This document shows, one piece after another, positions 36,366 to 51,819 of a DNA stretch of 64,000 nucleotides (position 1 is its first letter; each line of letters opens with the position of its first letter). The DNA is taken from contig SNVD02002577.1 in assembly GCA_013180625.2 (NCBI GenBank), forward strand, positions 1,592,706 through 1,656,705, in the 5' to 3' direction. This DNA comes from Boswellia sacra. Taxonomy: Eukaryota > Streptophyta > Magnoliopsida > Sapindales > Burseraceae. The notes beneath the pieces were generated by a model, which had not been told where the DNA came from, made no database searches, and worked only from the letters and a program-made list of their open reading frames with translations. The position numbers were made by a program, and so were the translations under genes.

Positions 36366-39300
36366 ATGGCGAACCCTAAGTTAGGTCGGCTTCCGAGCAT
36401 AAGAGACCGAGTGGAGGACAATCTCTCTGTTCATCGTAACGAACTCGTTTCTCTACTCTCCAGGTTTCTGATCAAAGTCATTTTCTCTAATCTTTTTGGT
36501 TATGAAGTAAGTTTAGGATTTTGTGATGAAAAAGCGATGGTTTGTTTGATTTTGAAGGTACGTCGAGCAAGGCAAAGGAATCTTGCAACCGCATGTTCTG
36601 ATCGACGAGCTCGACAATGTTATCGGCGACGATGAAGCTCGGCAGCAGCTCAAGGATGGTCCATTTGGTGAAATTCTTAAATCTGCTCAGGTTGATTTCC
36701 CCACTCTCTTCTGTCTGTTTTAATGGTGGAATATTAGTAAGCTTTGCTTACTTAAGGTGTTACTTTTTGTTAAATTAGTATATTAATTGTTGAAGCTTAC
36801 AACATAAGAAGAAGAAACTTGTTGATCAACGCTATTGTTTATTTGCTTTGCCACGTTAACTTAAATTATGCATCAAGACCATCAAATTGGCGTATTATCG
36901 TTAATTGGTCGTCTTCTTGATCTCTGCTTTAGAATATTTCTAACTGATGAATTAAAATTTGATCTTTGAAAATCTACCGATAACTATATCATATATTGAG
37001 TAGGATTTTTTAAAAAATTGAGAGGAGGGCGATTTTCTCACAATATTTAAAGTTTTTGAGAGGAGCCAAATCTATTAATAAATTCTGTTTTCTCGAGGAA
37101 TATAGATGTAAATCAGTTCCATCTTTTTAATTTTGTGGAATTTTCTAATGTATCTTGGCCTCTATTTTCTGATTGATAAAAAGTAATGTTTTATGTTTTT
37201 GTGATAGGAAGCAATAGTTCTGCCTCCATTTGTGGCTATAGCAGTTCGTCCAAGACCAGGTGTTTGGGAATATGTCCGTGTTAATGTCCACGAACTTAGC
37301 GTGGAGCAATTAAGTGTTCCTGAATATCTTCGCTTTAAAGAAGAACTTGTAGATGGACCGTAAGCAATCTCTCTATACCATTAAGTATTTTTTTTCATAA
37401 CGAAATACTAAATAATGTTAGCTGATTTCACAGACCCTTGAGGATTCCTTTGCAATTAATTTTTTCTCCTTGTTTTTGTGAACATTTTTTAGGGCTACCA
37501 AATCGTTTGTGCTTGAGCTTGATTTTGAGCCATTTAATGCATCTTTTCCTCGACCCAACCGATCTTCATCCATTGGTAATGGAGTTCAGTTCCTCAACCG
37601 TCACCTTTCTTCAATTATGTTCCGTAATAAAGACTGTTTGGAGCCATTGGTTGATTTCCTTCGAGCACACAAATATAAAGGGCATGTAAGTGAGCTATTT
37701 CTTAGTTTCTTTTCACACGATTTTCATTTCAACTATGTGATTTGGCTTATTTTTTAAAGATTCATGTAATTTACCTGTGGAGTTAATGTTGATTGAAATT
37801 AAGGTTCCTTTTTTTTGTGGTTGGGATCCTGTGGAATTAGATTATTTAAGCATGGAATTCTATCAGGTTTTGATGTTGAATGATCGTGTTCAAAGCATAT
37901 CTCGACTTCAATCTGCTTTGGCCAAGGCAGAGGATCATCTCTCTAGGCTTCCACCTGATACACCATTTTCTGAGTTTGAATATGTGTAAGCTTCTGTATA
38001 TATGTTATTTCCTTTACTTGTCTTTTTGGTCAATGGAGTATAAAGTCAGCCAATCGGGACAAATTTGTAGAACATTTCTTTTTATGCCTAACAGCTCTGC
38101 TGTTCTTGTGCTGCAGATTACAAGGAATGGGTTTTGAGAAAGGTTGGGGGGATACTGCAGAACATGTATTAGAGATGATGCATCTTCTGTTGGACATCCT
38201 TCAGGCTCCTGATCCTTCAATATTAGAGAAATTCCTCGGGAGGATACCAATGGTGTTTAATGTTGTGATCTTGTCTCCACATGGATATTTTGGCCAAGCA
38301 AATGTTTTAGGCCTACCTGATACCGGTGGGCAGGTATTCACAACTAATAAATAATATGGAAAATGCATGGATATTATGTGTTTCTGTTTTTCTGTTTTTC
38401 TTGCTTACATCTTCAAACTTTTTGTTTCTTCTTGTTGCATTGATGAAATTTCGATTATAATAAATGTGAGTTACAAATAGTTATCAAGCTGTAACTGGCT
38501 TTTAGTCATCCTTCTAAGCCTTTATTTATTTTCATAATAAACAAATTGAAGGTTGTTTATATTCTGGATCAAGTGCGTGCCCTGGAAAATGAAATGCTTC
38601 TTAGGATAAAGAAGCAAGGGCTGGACATTACTCCTAAAATCCTTATTGTAAGTGCATTTTTTCTTTGCTAATATTTGTTTCCTCAATTCATTCCATTTCT
38701 TCTTCGCCCATTTGTAAGTCTGACATCTTTTTTGTGGTTCTTCAAGGTAACGAGGTTGATACCTGATGCAAAAGGGACTACATGCAACCAACGGCTTGAA
38801 AGAGTCAGTGGAACAGAACACACTCATATTTTGCGAGTTCCTTTCAGATCAGAGAAAGGAATTCTTTGTAAATGGATTTCAAGATTTGATGTATGGCCTT
38901 ATCTGGAGAACTTTGCTGAGGTAAACTCTGTTTCACTTTTAAAATTTGAAATGTTCATCTCTTCAAGTAGTAGTGCTTAAAATGATGCTTCAAACTGCAG
39001 CAGGTGTGTTTATGTTTTTGGATCATTGCAGGATGGTTGAGATTTAGTTTAACATGTATAATGAATGCACTTTAGTAATGTTGCAAAAATTTAATCTCCA
39101 TCATCCAAACTGCGTTGATCTAATGGCTCAAAATTTAGTTCGTATTTGTGTTGAAAAGAGCATGCCTGCAAATATGTATATAAATATACTGTAGGAGTAA
39201 CTACTTGTGGCTTGGTCAAATGGTGGCTTTCTGTTGTTTATGTGTCAACAAAGGCTTAGTATGATCATATTAGTTCCTGGTAGACTGAATAAATTATAAG

Positions 39301-42300
39301 TGATAAATTTTCTAAAAGTAAACAGTTGACCGTCATACACATGGTTAACACACAATCTCATGCTTATTATAATTATCAGTGGATTGTTTTTCTTTTGGTC
39401 AATAGTTCTTTATTTAGCTTAATTTAACAAGACCTGACAAATGTCCAATCTCATGCTTATTATCATTTTCAACTGTCAATTATACCCAGATCTCCAACCA
39501 TTTGAAACAATCCACTAATCTCTAATCTAGTAAACTCAAATCACCATTATTGAAGTGCCATCGTGGGAAATTCTGCATCACATCACCGGCCAACTCTCAG
39601 AGTCTACCACTGCTGCCATGCCATTGTACACATTGTGGCGTCACCATTTTTATTATTGTTGTCTACTGCAAGTTGAAGCAGTTGCTGCAATAATGCCTCT
39701 TCTCTATGACTAACATTACTTAATCTAGCCCTTAACTCTGCATTTAGGCTAGTGTAAATTTAAATTTTCTTTGTTAATATTCCTTAAATTTAATATTTAC
39801 ATTTTTTGTTTTTTAACTTGGCTGATAATTCGCAAACTCATTGTGTGGATGGTTAGGATGTAGCAAGTGAAATTACAGCCGAATTACAGGGTTTTCCTGA
39901 TTTCATCATCGGCAACTACAGTGATGGGAACCTCGTTGCATCATTGTTGGCTTATAAAATGGGAGTTACCCAGGTTGGCGATGACTTTTTGCCTTTCTGA
40001 TATTTTTAATTATCAGTACTGTGATATTTAATTATGATTGCCACATGGCTGGTGGAAAAATGTGGTAAATGATAGGTTGGTCTTGGGTTTTCCTATCATA
40101 TTAATTTTGTATGCATTTAAATATTAGAGGGGAAGCTAATATTTCTAAATCTCCATGTTTGTAGTGCAACATAGCACACGCATTGGAGAAAACGAAGTAT
40201 CCAGATTCAGATATATATTGGAAGAAGTTTGAAGAAAAGTATCATTTTTCATGCCAATTCACTGCTGACCTGATAGCCATGAACCATGCAGATTTTATCA
40301 TTACCAGTACATACCAGGAGATTGCAGGAACGTAAGTCACACCCTTTGTAGGACAGCATTCTTATTATTATTATTTCCAGAATTTTGCTTTATAAACAAT
40401 TGCCTCACTTTTTAAATGGCTGCCAAAGAGATCCTGCTTATATTTTCCTTAATGTACTTTAGTGTTGCTTGTAGATATTCTTTGACAGTTAAATAGGGCA
40501 GCTAAATATCCACACTGTAGCCAACCAGGTTATTGTTGGGTTGAGAATGCATGACCAGACTTGAAAGCGGACTTCTGTCTCAGCTTTCTCTTTTCAAGAT
40601 CTCAATGCCAACTATCATCCCTGGAATGACTTATTATTCTATCAGCATTGCTTTTCAGTGGTGGTTAATTTGATCAGCTATCCCAGCTAACAAAGTCATC
40701 CTTCCTTTATTATAATAAGATGAGGATGTGCATTATTATTCAACATCTGTAGAACCCTGTCAAATTCAGAATCTCTTAAATTACTTTGTGTGATTCTTAT
40801 TATATTATCTGCTTAAATTTTTTTCTTTTTTTCCTTTCAGGAAGAATACTGTTGGTCAGTATGAGAGCCACACTGCATTTACTCTTCCAGGATTGTATCG
40901 GGTTGTTCATGGCATTGATGTTTTCGACCCAAAGTTCAATATTGTCTCTCCTGGAGCAGATATGGAAATTTATTTTCCTTACTCTTTAAAGGAAAAGAGA
41001 CTTACAGCGCTACATGGTTCAATAGAGAATTTGCTATATGATCCTGAGCAGAATGATGAGCACGTGTGAGTTTCTACCTGATTCCATAGACTTTTCCTAC
41101 CTAATGTAGTAATGTTGAGTAGACAACTTTTACTGGTAGCAGGTCTGTTCGTGCTACTTTTAACATTATTATGATATATAAGCACCCTATAGTAATAATA
41201 AACAGGAAAAAAGGTTTTATCCTATCTACTCTGTTATCACTTGCAGTTCTGACAAAATTCTGCTATAATGATGAACAATATTTCATGTTAAAATGTGTGT
41301 ATGGAAGCAGTTAGCTTCTATTTGCTAAATTAGTTTATAATCTAATTTTTCATTTGTATTACTGCAGTGGTGTATTGAGCGATCGGTCAAAGCCCATAAT
41401 CTTTTCCATGGCAAGGCTTGACCGTGTAAAAAATATGACGGGTTTGGTTGAGTGCTATGGTAAAAATACCAGACTGCGAGGACTGGTTAACCTTGTTGTG
41501 GTAGCTGGTTACATTGATGTGAAGAAGTCCAAAGACAGGGAAGAAATTGCAGAAATTGAGAAGATGCATGACCTTATGAAGAAATACAACTTGCATGGTC
41601 AGTTTCGTTGGATTGTTGCCCAAACAAATCGAGCACGGAATGGTGAGCTTTATCGCTACATAGCTGACACCAAAGGTGCTTTTGTGCAGGTATGTGTGCA
41701 TGTGATGCCAGTAAATTTTCGGCTAATCAAACTAAAGAATCCTTAGTTTTCTGATAATTTAACTTTCTAATCTCAACTTTTTTTTTTTCCAATTAATCTG
41801 TTGCAGCCCGCTTTTTATGAAGCTTTTGGACTTACAGTTGTGGAGGCTATGACCTGTGGGCTTCCAACATTTGCTACATGCCACGGTGGTCCTGCAGAGA
41901 TTATTGAGCATGGTGTATCAGGATTCCATATTGATCCATATCACCCTGATCAGACCGCTGAACTCATGGCCAATTTCTTTGAAAAGTGCAAGGACGATCC
42001 AAGCCATTGGAGTAAAATCTCTGATGGAGGTCTTCAAAGAATTTATGAAAGGTTAGTATCTCTACATGGAATCGATGCTCTTTTTAACTTCTAATTATCA
42101 ATATCCAAGACTCATACAGAGATCTCAAATTCTAGGTATACTTGGAAGATTTATTCTGAAAGGCTAATGACATTGGCTGGGGTTTATGGTTTCTGGAAGT
42201 ATGTTTCAAAACTTGAGAGGCGTGAGACCCGAAGATACCTTGAGATGTTCTATATTCTTAAGTTCCGTGATTTGGTGAGTGCTTTAGCCGTTTATTATTA

Positions 42301-42523
42301 ATACTATTATTAGTGGAGTGTTACTGAATTCAGTTGCAGCCTTTTGATTTTCACATCATACAGCAGAGTTATGATGGTTAGAATTTGGGAAGTTAGACGT
42401 GTTTCTTGTTGGCATATGACATTGTTACTAGGTTGTGCTTTAAATACTAACGGCATTTTCTGTATTTAAATGCTTCCATTATTTCAGGTACAGTCTGTTC
42501 CATTGGCAAATGAAAACAAATGA
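36366..42523 (+). CDS. SUS: Sucrose synthase (SUS2/SUS3 clade), UDP-glucose-forming
   Basis: Fifteen coding exons join in frame: 36366-36463, 36558-36690, 37208-37359, 37493-37685, 37867-37985, 38117-38333, 38552-38647, 38747-38920, 39857-39973, 40165-40331, 40841-41065, 41368-41689, 41807-42051, 42136-42274 and 42488-42523 (2433 nt, 810 residues), the usual length. The enzyme reversibly converts sucrose and UDP to UDP-glucose and fructose, mainly in the cytosol and near cellulose synthase. The N-terminus [20 protein letters not shown] carries the regulatory serine (S11) in an RxxS site known to be phosphorylated in this family. The glucosyltransferase signature GLPDTGGQ, the C-terminal block [10 protein letters not shown] and the E-X7-E motif in [11 protein letters not shown] are intact. 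The closest family I recall is Arabidopsis SUS2/SUS3. All splice sites are canonical and no defects were seen. Confidence 0.97.
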
Positions 42524-44210
42524 CGACTAACAATGAGTGCCCAGTTATAGCGTGCTGTATTTATAGTACATAAATAAATAATGGTTTGCTTGGATGGAGT
42601 ATAAATTTATGTATTTTGTAATATGGTTAAGACGATGTATCAGGGTCTTGCTCGTGTGTCTTTCTATGCAAGTACCTGTAGTGTAAGCAAGTATTCAAGT
42701 GATTCAGTGTATCCTTACTACTGTTGCGAAGAAATTCTTGACCTGGCAGAGGTAAATTTTTATTTATGTCCTTGGTGCTAGAGATTATCTTTTTATGAGT
42801 AGAAGTTCCGTGGTTCGGATTAAGTGGTAACTTAGTTGTTCTTAGACTATATATATATAGCCACAAGTGATTTACTGATTAACTTGACACACAACCACTA
42901 TATTTTCAGAATAATCTTCTCACGAATAATGAATACGTTGGGATTTCAGTGTAATACGAAATATGTAACATTTCATCACCATCACGATTGGCTTATATGG
43001 TGTACAATTATTCTAAAAACAGCAATTCCGAAGACACAGTTCTAACTTACTAGATATGTTTACTAAGAAACATACTTACACAGTAAAAACAACTCATGAA
43101 CTGAAAACAACAAAATTAGTCCTGGTCTCACTGCTCCTACGGGCTCCTTTTCCATCTCTATTAGTTGGTAAAGGGCATATGGCGAGCAACAGCTAACCAG
43201 CTTAACCCGTAGATCTTCGAGTTTATAAGTTGCTTTGACGTCATGTCTCTGTAAGTGAGAGAAATTTTTGCTTTTGAGTTCCTGGGATCGTATTAACAGT
43301 GAAGATTCACAGAGCCACAAAACCCTCCGAGACTGAGAGTACTACAAATCTGTCAAACGTCTCCTCATTAGAGGCGGTAGGTGACTTCTTTTAGGTTTCT
43401 TGAAGAAATGTGTATCTGCACAATTGAAATAATCTTGGCCCATATCTTCATCAGTCTTCTAGTAATCAGGTGCAATAGTTTTGCTTATCCTTGAAGCAAT
43501 ATTATTACTTGCCCATGGAAAGAATTGTGAACCTGATTTGTGTCTTCTTTATTGACCAAGTCAAAATAATGCACAAGATTTTGTTTTGTTTTGTTTTTGA
43601 ACCGGCAATAATGAAGTTAAGTGATTATGTTTTGGGATGGATTTCAGTGGCGTTCCAAAAACATTAATTAATTGAAGGTTTGATAGACAGTAAGAATGTC
43701 CCTCGGTCCCTCGAATTCCCATTGTCACTTAGGTCCCTCGTTTGGGTTGCCTGTCAGTCATGGCCTGGGGCTCTCTTTTATCTCACTGCCCAAAAAGCTC
43801 GTCCAGTTCTGACGCCTCTGACAAGCCTAAGCAACTTTTTGACTACCACCCACGCAAGGCCGCATGCTTCAGCTTCACAAAATGCCTAATTCTAGATTTC
43901 CTTCATCGCCCTTTCTCGCTTCTCTTCCCTCCATTTTCAACGGTCAAATGCTTCTGCCCATCAACGGTAAAATATTCAATAAATATAAGTCAAAAATATT
44001 ATCCATTATCCACTGACAGTCAGTTATTGTTAATTGGTTATTCCTCCGGTTTATTTGTTAGTTCGAGAGCAAAACTCCCATTGGTGGTAACATATTTTTA
44101 CACCAACTTCAGTGGTCCCAAACCTGTCTTTCACAATCTTTACTTTCTTTGATCACTTCACTTGCTTTACTAGGTACACACACATCACACGTAAACATAA
44201 GGCAGCCAGA

Positions 44211-44299
<89 letters not shown>

Positions 44300-44696
44300 A
44301 ATAAGGGTTCTTGCAACGAAAACAACACTAGCAGACATATTACAAGTCCCAAAAAAAGACTTACATGCTCGAATATAAATATGTTCCAGGCTATCCTATA
44401 TATTGCAGCCCAGAAGGAGTCATATATAACAATCTTACAATACCACCAACACCGTTCATGGCACGACACTCGCACTCACAACATAGGTTAAAATCTGTTA
44501 ATAATAATGATAATGCAATATAATAAGCCCTTGACCAAAGTGCTTCAAGGTTTGGGGTTCGAGCCTGAGGCCTCGACCGTATTTTCCTGCCTCGTGCACT
44601 TCCACGGAAATTCTAATCAACCCTTTTTAACATTTAAAAAACAACTAAAAGAAAAAGGAAGTCCTAGATCTGCTAAGTTACTAATTAATACTGGGC
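42524..44696. other. Intergenic between convergent sucrose synthase and GH9 genes
   Basis: It contains the 3' ends of the two convergent genes. A (GA)40 microsatellite lies at 44215-44294. A phrase near 44525-44580 (CCAAAGTGCTTCAAGG ... GGGGTTCGAGCCT) resembles the A/B box of a tRNA-derived SINE, but no tail or target duplication is evident. Frames at 43680-44160 show no recognisable protein. Confidence 0.55.
44215..44294. repeat. (GA)40 microsatellite
   Basis: About 80 bp of uninterrupted GA dinucleotides, some 400 bp downstream of the GH9 stop codon. Confidence 0.95.
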
Positions 44697-47040
<2,344 letters not shown>

Positions 47041-50000
47041 AAGCAAAAGCTGCCGTTGTTAACGTCCTACTTGGTTCTCATAAACAGTAATCAAGTCCAT
47101 ATCCGCTAACAGCCGCTGCCCCTTTATCTATTAATTAATTAATATTTGGGAAGTTAAAAATTGGTTGGTAGTGTACACATTGAAAAGTGTAAATTACTTG
47201 AACAAATTATATTTATTTACTAGTAGTACTAAAATATTTTTATAATGAGGCATATAAAAATATAAGTTAAGATTATTTCTTAATTTTTATAAAAAATATA
47301 AGACTTTAAAATTCTTAAATTAGTGTAATTGAACTAATATATAATACTCTTTCAATACAAGCTCATAGAATGTGTCAAATAAAATATTGGCAACCTTGTG
47401 AGACTAATTTTCTTTTAAATAATGTTATATATCTCAAATTTTTAGTTTATTTTAATTGGTATGAGTTGAATGACAAGTATCATGAAGATGTTGAATTAAT
47501 TTAACAAAACGATGTTGTTTTCTAAATTATTAGCACATTATTCAGGAAGAGGTATAGTAAATTTGAGATATAATTTTAAAATGATAATAAGTAATTTACA
47601 TTATACATTCAATAATTATTTATCAAACTTATTAACTATATGATTAGATATATTTTCATAAAATATATAAAGAAACAATATTTGATCGAGATTATAAACT
47701 CAAGACCTTGACTAAAATTAATGTATGTGTGTGCATCTATCCATTTGAAGTCATGTGATGTCAATTCCGGTTTCTCCTTACCTCACGCAAGAGTAAACAT
47801 ATCAAGGAACTTTAATGACAAAATGCGACTACTCAAAGGGACTCTTAATCAATGTTAAATGTCCAATAGTGATATGACATGCAATGTAAGTAGTAGAAAA
47901 TACATTCTGATACTTCGGTTGGAAAGGATGCCAAGCCACCCTTAAGTGGAATTTTGACTCTTCTCTGAAACTGAATGCAGTTGGACTTGGAGTGGAGCCC
48001 TTTTTAATGTGAATTAAGTATCAACTTTACTAGGTTAAATCATTATATCCCACAAAAAGTAATGCAAGATGAGTTGTGATGAAGTTGGTCTCACCACTTC
48101 CAGACCAAAACTGGTCACGGGTTCCCAATGCGCTCATTGATGGCAACCCAGAAGGTTTTAATATACAACACATGGTAAATTGATTACTTATGCAGTGGAG
48201 TAGCAATAGCTAAAAAGTGATTGGACTTCATTTCCCAAGTTAAATCTAAAATAACCATTTCAAACAGGTAAGTGAGCCACGTCTTGCTCGCTATTCGGTG
48301 AATATTGAATCAAGCTCCTGCTACTTGGGAACTACTCTTGCTTACAACTTGTAACTCAATAAACTCGAACCAAACACAAAGATGATGACCATAGACATGG
48401 GTTTATACTTGAACTCAACACTTACGGTCGGAGAAAGTGATAAAACTCAAACATGGGTTTGATACAAGCAATCTTGAGTTCCTTGACTGAGTCATAAAAG
48501 GATAAGAAAGCCCATGCAGATGCAGTACTTGATGATGGAGCACTTGAATCAAGAAATGTGGATAGGTCAAGCAATTTCTCATACTCATCCTTAGTAACAT
48601 GATAACAATACCACCCCATCCATTCAATTCCACAAATTAGAGAGCGGAGTAACTTATCATATCTCTGAGTCATAATTACGGTTGTCTAATAGATAAAATG
48701 TTAAATGTGGAAATTGTTTTGTATAGATCATAGATTGATACTTCATGTGGGAATGAATTATTTTTCAGAATCTTTTCTTTTTAATGATTGGTCTGTTTTT
48801 TGTTGCTTGCAGCATTATTTGGTCAGACATTCCCTTAATTTACTGCAAAATGAGAAAGAGAGGCCTTTATTTGCTGCTCGATGAACATGGAAATAGGAGC
48901 AGCAAAGACCCAAGGCATGTTGCCCTGAGCAGAATGTTCAGCAAGTGATAATATAAAGGGACCAATCAAAGTAAAGAATGATATAAAGTAGCACAAAGGA
49001 GGATGGCCAAGAGACCTCTTCATTATTGAAATGCAAAGCTACATGTCACAGAGTGCATAAAATAATTGAAGTTGGAATATAAGATATAAAAATGAAAATA
49101 AATACAAGTGTCATCCATAGTACTTTTTTGATGATAAAGCGATGGATTGACCCAATCAATATTATCATGTGCTCTTCTGATATCCCTCCACATGCAAAAG
49201 CATGCATTCATGTTCATCTATTCTATGAACCTCTCTGTCAAAAAGGGGTCCATATAGACTTGTAAATCAAACTGAAACAAAAAGCTGACACCACATTTCT
49301 CACTGGAAGTATTTGGAAAATGAAAATTATATAGAAAAGGAACTTGGCAATGCAATAATTATTCTTGATATGGGTATGGATCAGGATCTATAAGGAGTTC
49401 CAAATGAAACTATTACCATATCCGTAAAACTAGACTTCAATGGCTTCAAATTTCCAAATGGGTAAACTTTGGGTGGAATCCACATCCAGTATTCACACTT
49501 ATATCCAAAAGAACATAAAGGGCTTTCACATTAGTACATTGACTCTGCACATCCTGCCAACCATGTGAAGAAAATCAGATTTTTAATTGTTACTCTACAC
49601 CGATGCAAGATGGGTTAGTATGTTTTTATTTTAAAAAACCTGATTTCTAAAAACACATATTTAACAATATATTTAAACAAACTCCAATTATATATCATTT
49701 TTTTAATTAAAATCAACTACATATTCTTCCTAAATTTTAAAAATAAAAACTTAAAATATACAAAGACATTCAAGATTTTTATTTTAGAAGAAATTACATA
49801 TTATTTTCGAATTTTTTCATCATTCAAGGCTTTCATTTCAATGCAATGATGTCTTTGCTAAGCTAACCAAACCAGAGTGGCTGTGTGAGGGAGTTAGTTT
49901 CATCATTACCAGCACTTCGATTTCTGAAAATATTTCCGGTTTTGCAGGAATTGTTATTATTCTTCGAAGACTATGGCCTACGGGCATCATATGTGACGTT

Positions 50001-50683
50001 GGCTTCCAGACACTTGAGACCATTGCGTTTGCCTGTTCTCCGACTCTCATTTTATTAATAAACTAGAGGAAGATGTTAGTAATAGAGCATGTGACCTTGT
50101 GATAGGCAGAAAATTACTTATTCTCCTAAAATAATTTTATTCTTTCTCTGATGACTGTTAAGGCCCATGTTCAGTGAAAGCTGGTTTTAGAGCTCAAGAG
50201 GGTATTTTAATTTTACTTTTCTTTTTTAATTTGTGACTATTTTATTTTGCCTTTTCATACGTAAACACATAAAGAAATACTAATCAACTACTAGACCAAG
50301 CATTTTAATATATTTTAATATGGTTTTACAGATAGCAATAAATATATTAAGCTCAGAATAAATTTTTTAATCATATTAAAAAAAACTCATATTAAAAAAA
50401 ACTAACTTTTGTAAACATAATATCAAATGGAACTTTGAAGTTTGAAGAAAATTGTATATGAATCGACCGAATGGGCCTGTAGTTGTTAAACGTTCCCAAC
50501 ATGTCCAAATTGCCATCTGGTGCATTTAATCCCAGTAAGTTGAGCCTAGCGTTTCCACCATTAGTTTGATCTTGTATTCTCCTGAGCATGGTCAGGGCTT
50601 CAGTGTGAACTCTAATTGATGCAGCCCGCGTAATTTTTGCAGCATTGTCCATGTATAGCAGCAATTTTTGTGATGAATAGTTC
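47041..50683. other. Intergenic with unrecognised short frames
   Basis: This is AT-rich and holds no recognised gene. Besides the frame at 48422-48673, short minus-strand frames at 48835-49217, 49838-50050 and 50392-50664 have a fairly protein-like composition. They have no family I recognise and no convincing splice chain, so they could be fragments of a decayed gene. Confidence 0.5.
48422..48673 (-). CDS. Hypothetical 83-residue frame, unrecognised
   Basis: It opens with a true ATG (MTQRYDKLLRSLICGIEWMG) preceded by an in-frame stop, and closes at 48422. The composition looks protein-like (CYHVTKDEYEKLLDL, Ser-rich ASAWAFLSFYDSVKEL) and unlike the surrounding AT-rich DNA. It has no named domain, TATA element or paralogue in the window. 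It may be a small gene, an isolated exon or a gene fragment. Confidence 0.3.
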   Translation of the reverse strand: MTQRYDKLLRSLICGIEWMGWYCYHVTKDEYEKLLDLSTFLDSSAPSSSTASAWAFLSFYDSVKELKIACIKPMFEFYHFLRP

Positions 50684-50850
50684 TATTCTCTTTAAATAAT
50701 TATTCAAAATTTCATCATATGAAATGTATTAAATGATATAATATTATCAAATTACTTACCACATCATTTTATAATAAATGTCACATTAGTTGACATATCA
50801 TTTAAAAGAAGATCTTAAATAAATATTTAAAACAATATAATATTATTATT
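50684..50850. mobile_element. Possible MITE, same family as 58165-58350
   Basis: Its right end (ATCATTTAAAAGAAGATCTTAAAT ... ATATTATTATTC) aligns with the right end of the element at 58165-58350, and its left end is roughly its reverse complement. It stops exactly where the 167-bp repeat begins. Confidence 0.4.
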
Positions 50851-51017
50851 CCAAAAAGGAGATTAATTTGATAAAATCCTTTATCATTCCCCAAAACTGA
50901 GAAAACTATAATATTCCTTAACACGATCAATCATCGCAAAAAAAAATTAAATCTTTCAAAACGAGAACCTTATTAAATATTCCAGTAGAAAAGTGGTCGA
51001 AATTGGTAGACATCCCA
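50851..51017 (+). repeat. 167-bp direct repeat flanking the gypsy element, left copy
   Basis: It begins CCAAAAAGGAGATT and ends GACATCCCA directly against the left LTR. It is repeated at 57000-57166 with the same length and only two substitutions by eye. Confidence 0.95.
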
Positions 51018-51819
51018 TGATACCGGGCTACTGGATTATAATAGATGAGGATAGAATCTTCAAGTTGATTATCAACTCAACCAATGGCTGGAACAAATAA
51101 AATGGAACCTAACAAACACTCTTTGAAAGGGATAACAAGCTCACCACCAGGGTAAACACCAATGGGATACAGAAAATTCACCACCCAAGGATGTAAACCA
51201 AGGATACAGGGCTAAACTAACTCACCACTCTATGGAATCCACCAAGAGATACAGAGTTAAGGAGAAATCAGTATAAACACTGAAATTTCACTCAAATTCG
51301 AATTCAAAACTTCACTGCCTTGAACACACAACTTTGGGACTTTAAATAACTTGGAACAACCCTCCAAGCATAGGTAAAAGACAATAATTAAATGTGTTCA
51401 ACAATTACAGCTCAACTAATACATTGACAACTCATTTATTGACTAAGACTCATAAGTAAACACATTAGGTAATAAAAGCACAACCAACTAAGCTAGAAAT
51501 TCAAATTCCAACCAACTAAGCAATCAAATTCAAATTCTAGAGTAGACTTTAATGCACCATTAACTATGAACCAGCTGTGAAGAGATAGTCATAGATTCCT
51601 GCAGACAACTCCAAATGACACATTGACAAATGTGTTAGAAAGCTGACTTCAAGATCTTTTATAGCCACAAATCTTGACATTTAATTCTCTGCACAGCAAT
51701 ACCAGTTCTTTTACGAAATTATCCCTTATTCTGGTTCATGTGCACTCCTGACCATTGTAACAATTTGCACCCCTTGATGATCTATCATGAATCTCATGGA
51801 TTGCAACACTCCTGTGTCA
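51018..51819 (-). repeat. 3' LTR of the gypsy element
   Basis: It starts TGATACCGGG and ends CTCCTGTGTCA on the plus strand and is nearly identical to 56197-56999. Confidence 0.95.

Noticed and set aside
43680..44152. Overlapping plus-strand open frames (MGCLSVMAWG...)
   Set aside because: No domain, no splice context, and low-complexity C-rich sequence; likely chance.
44112..44378. Open frames of Arg-Glu or Ser-Leu repeats on both strands
   Set aside because: They are translations of the (GA)40 microsatellite.
44520..44600. tRNA-derived SINE-like A/B boxes
   Set aside because: Only a B-box-like GGTTCGAGCC with a weak A box; no poly-A/T tail or target duplication could be delimited.
50990..51035. 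tRNA-Leu-like phrase (GGTCGAAATTGGTAGACA) at the end of the 167-bp repeat
   Set aside because: Only the D-arm region resembles a tRNA; no acceptor stem, anticodon arm or T-arm follows, and the LTR begins within it.
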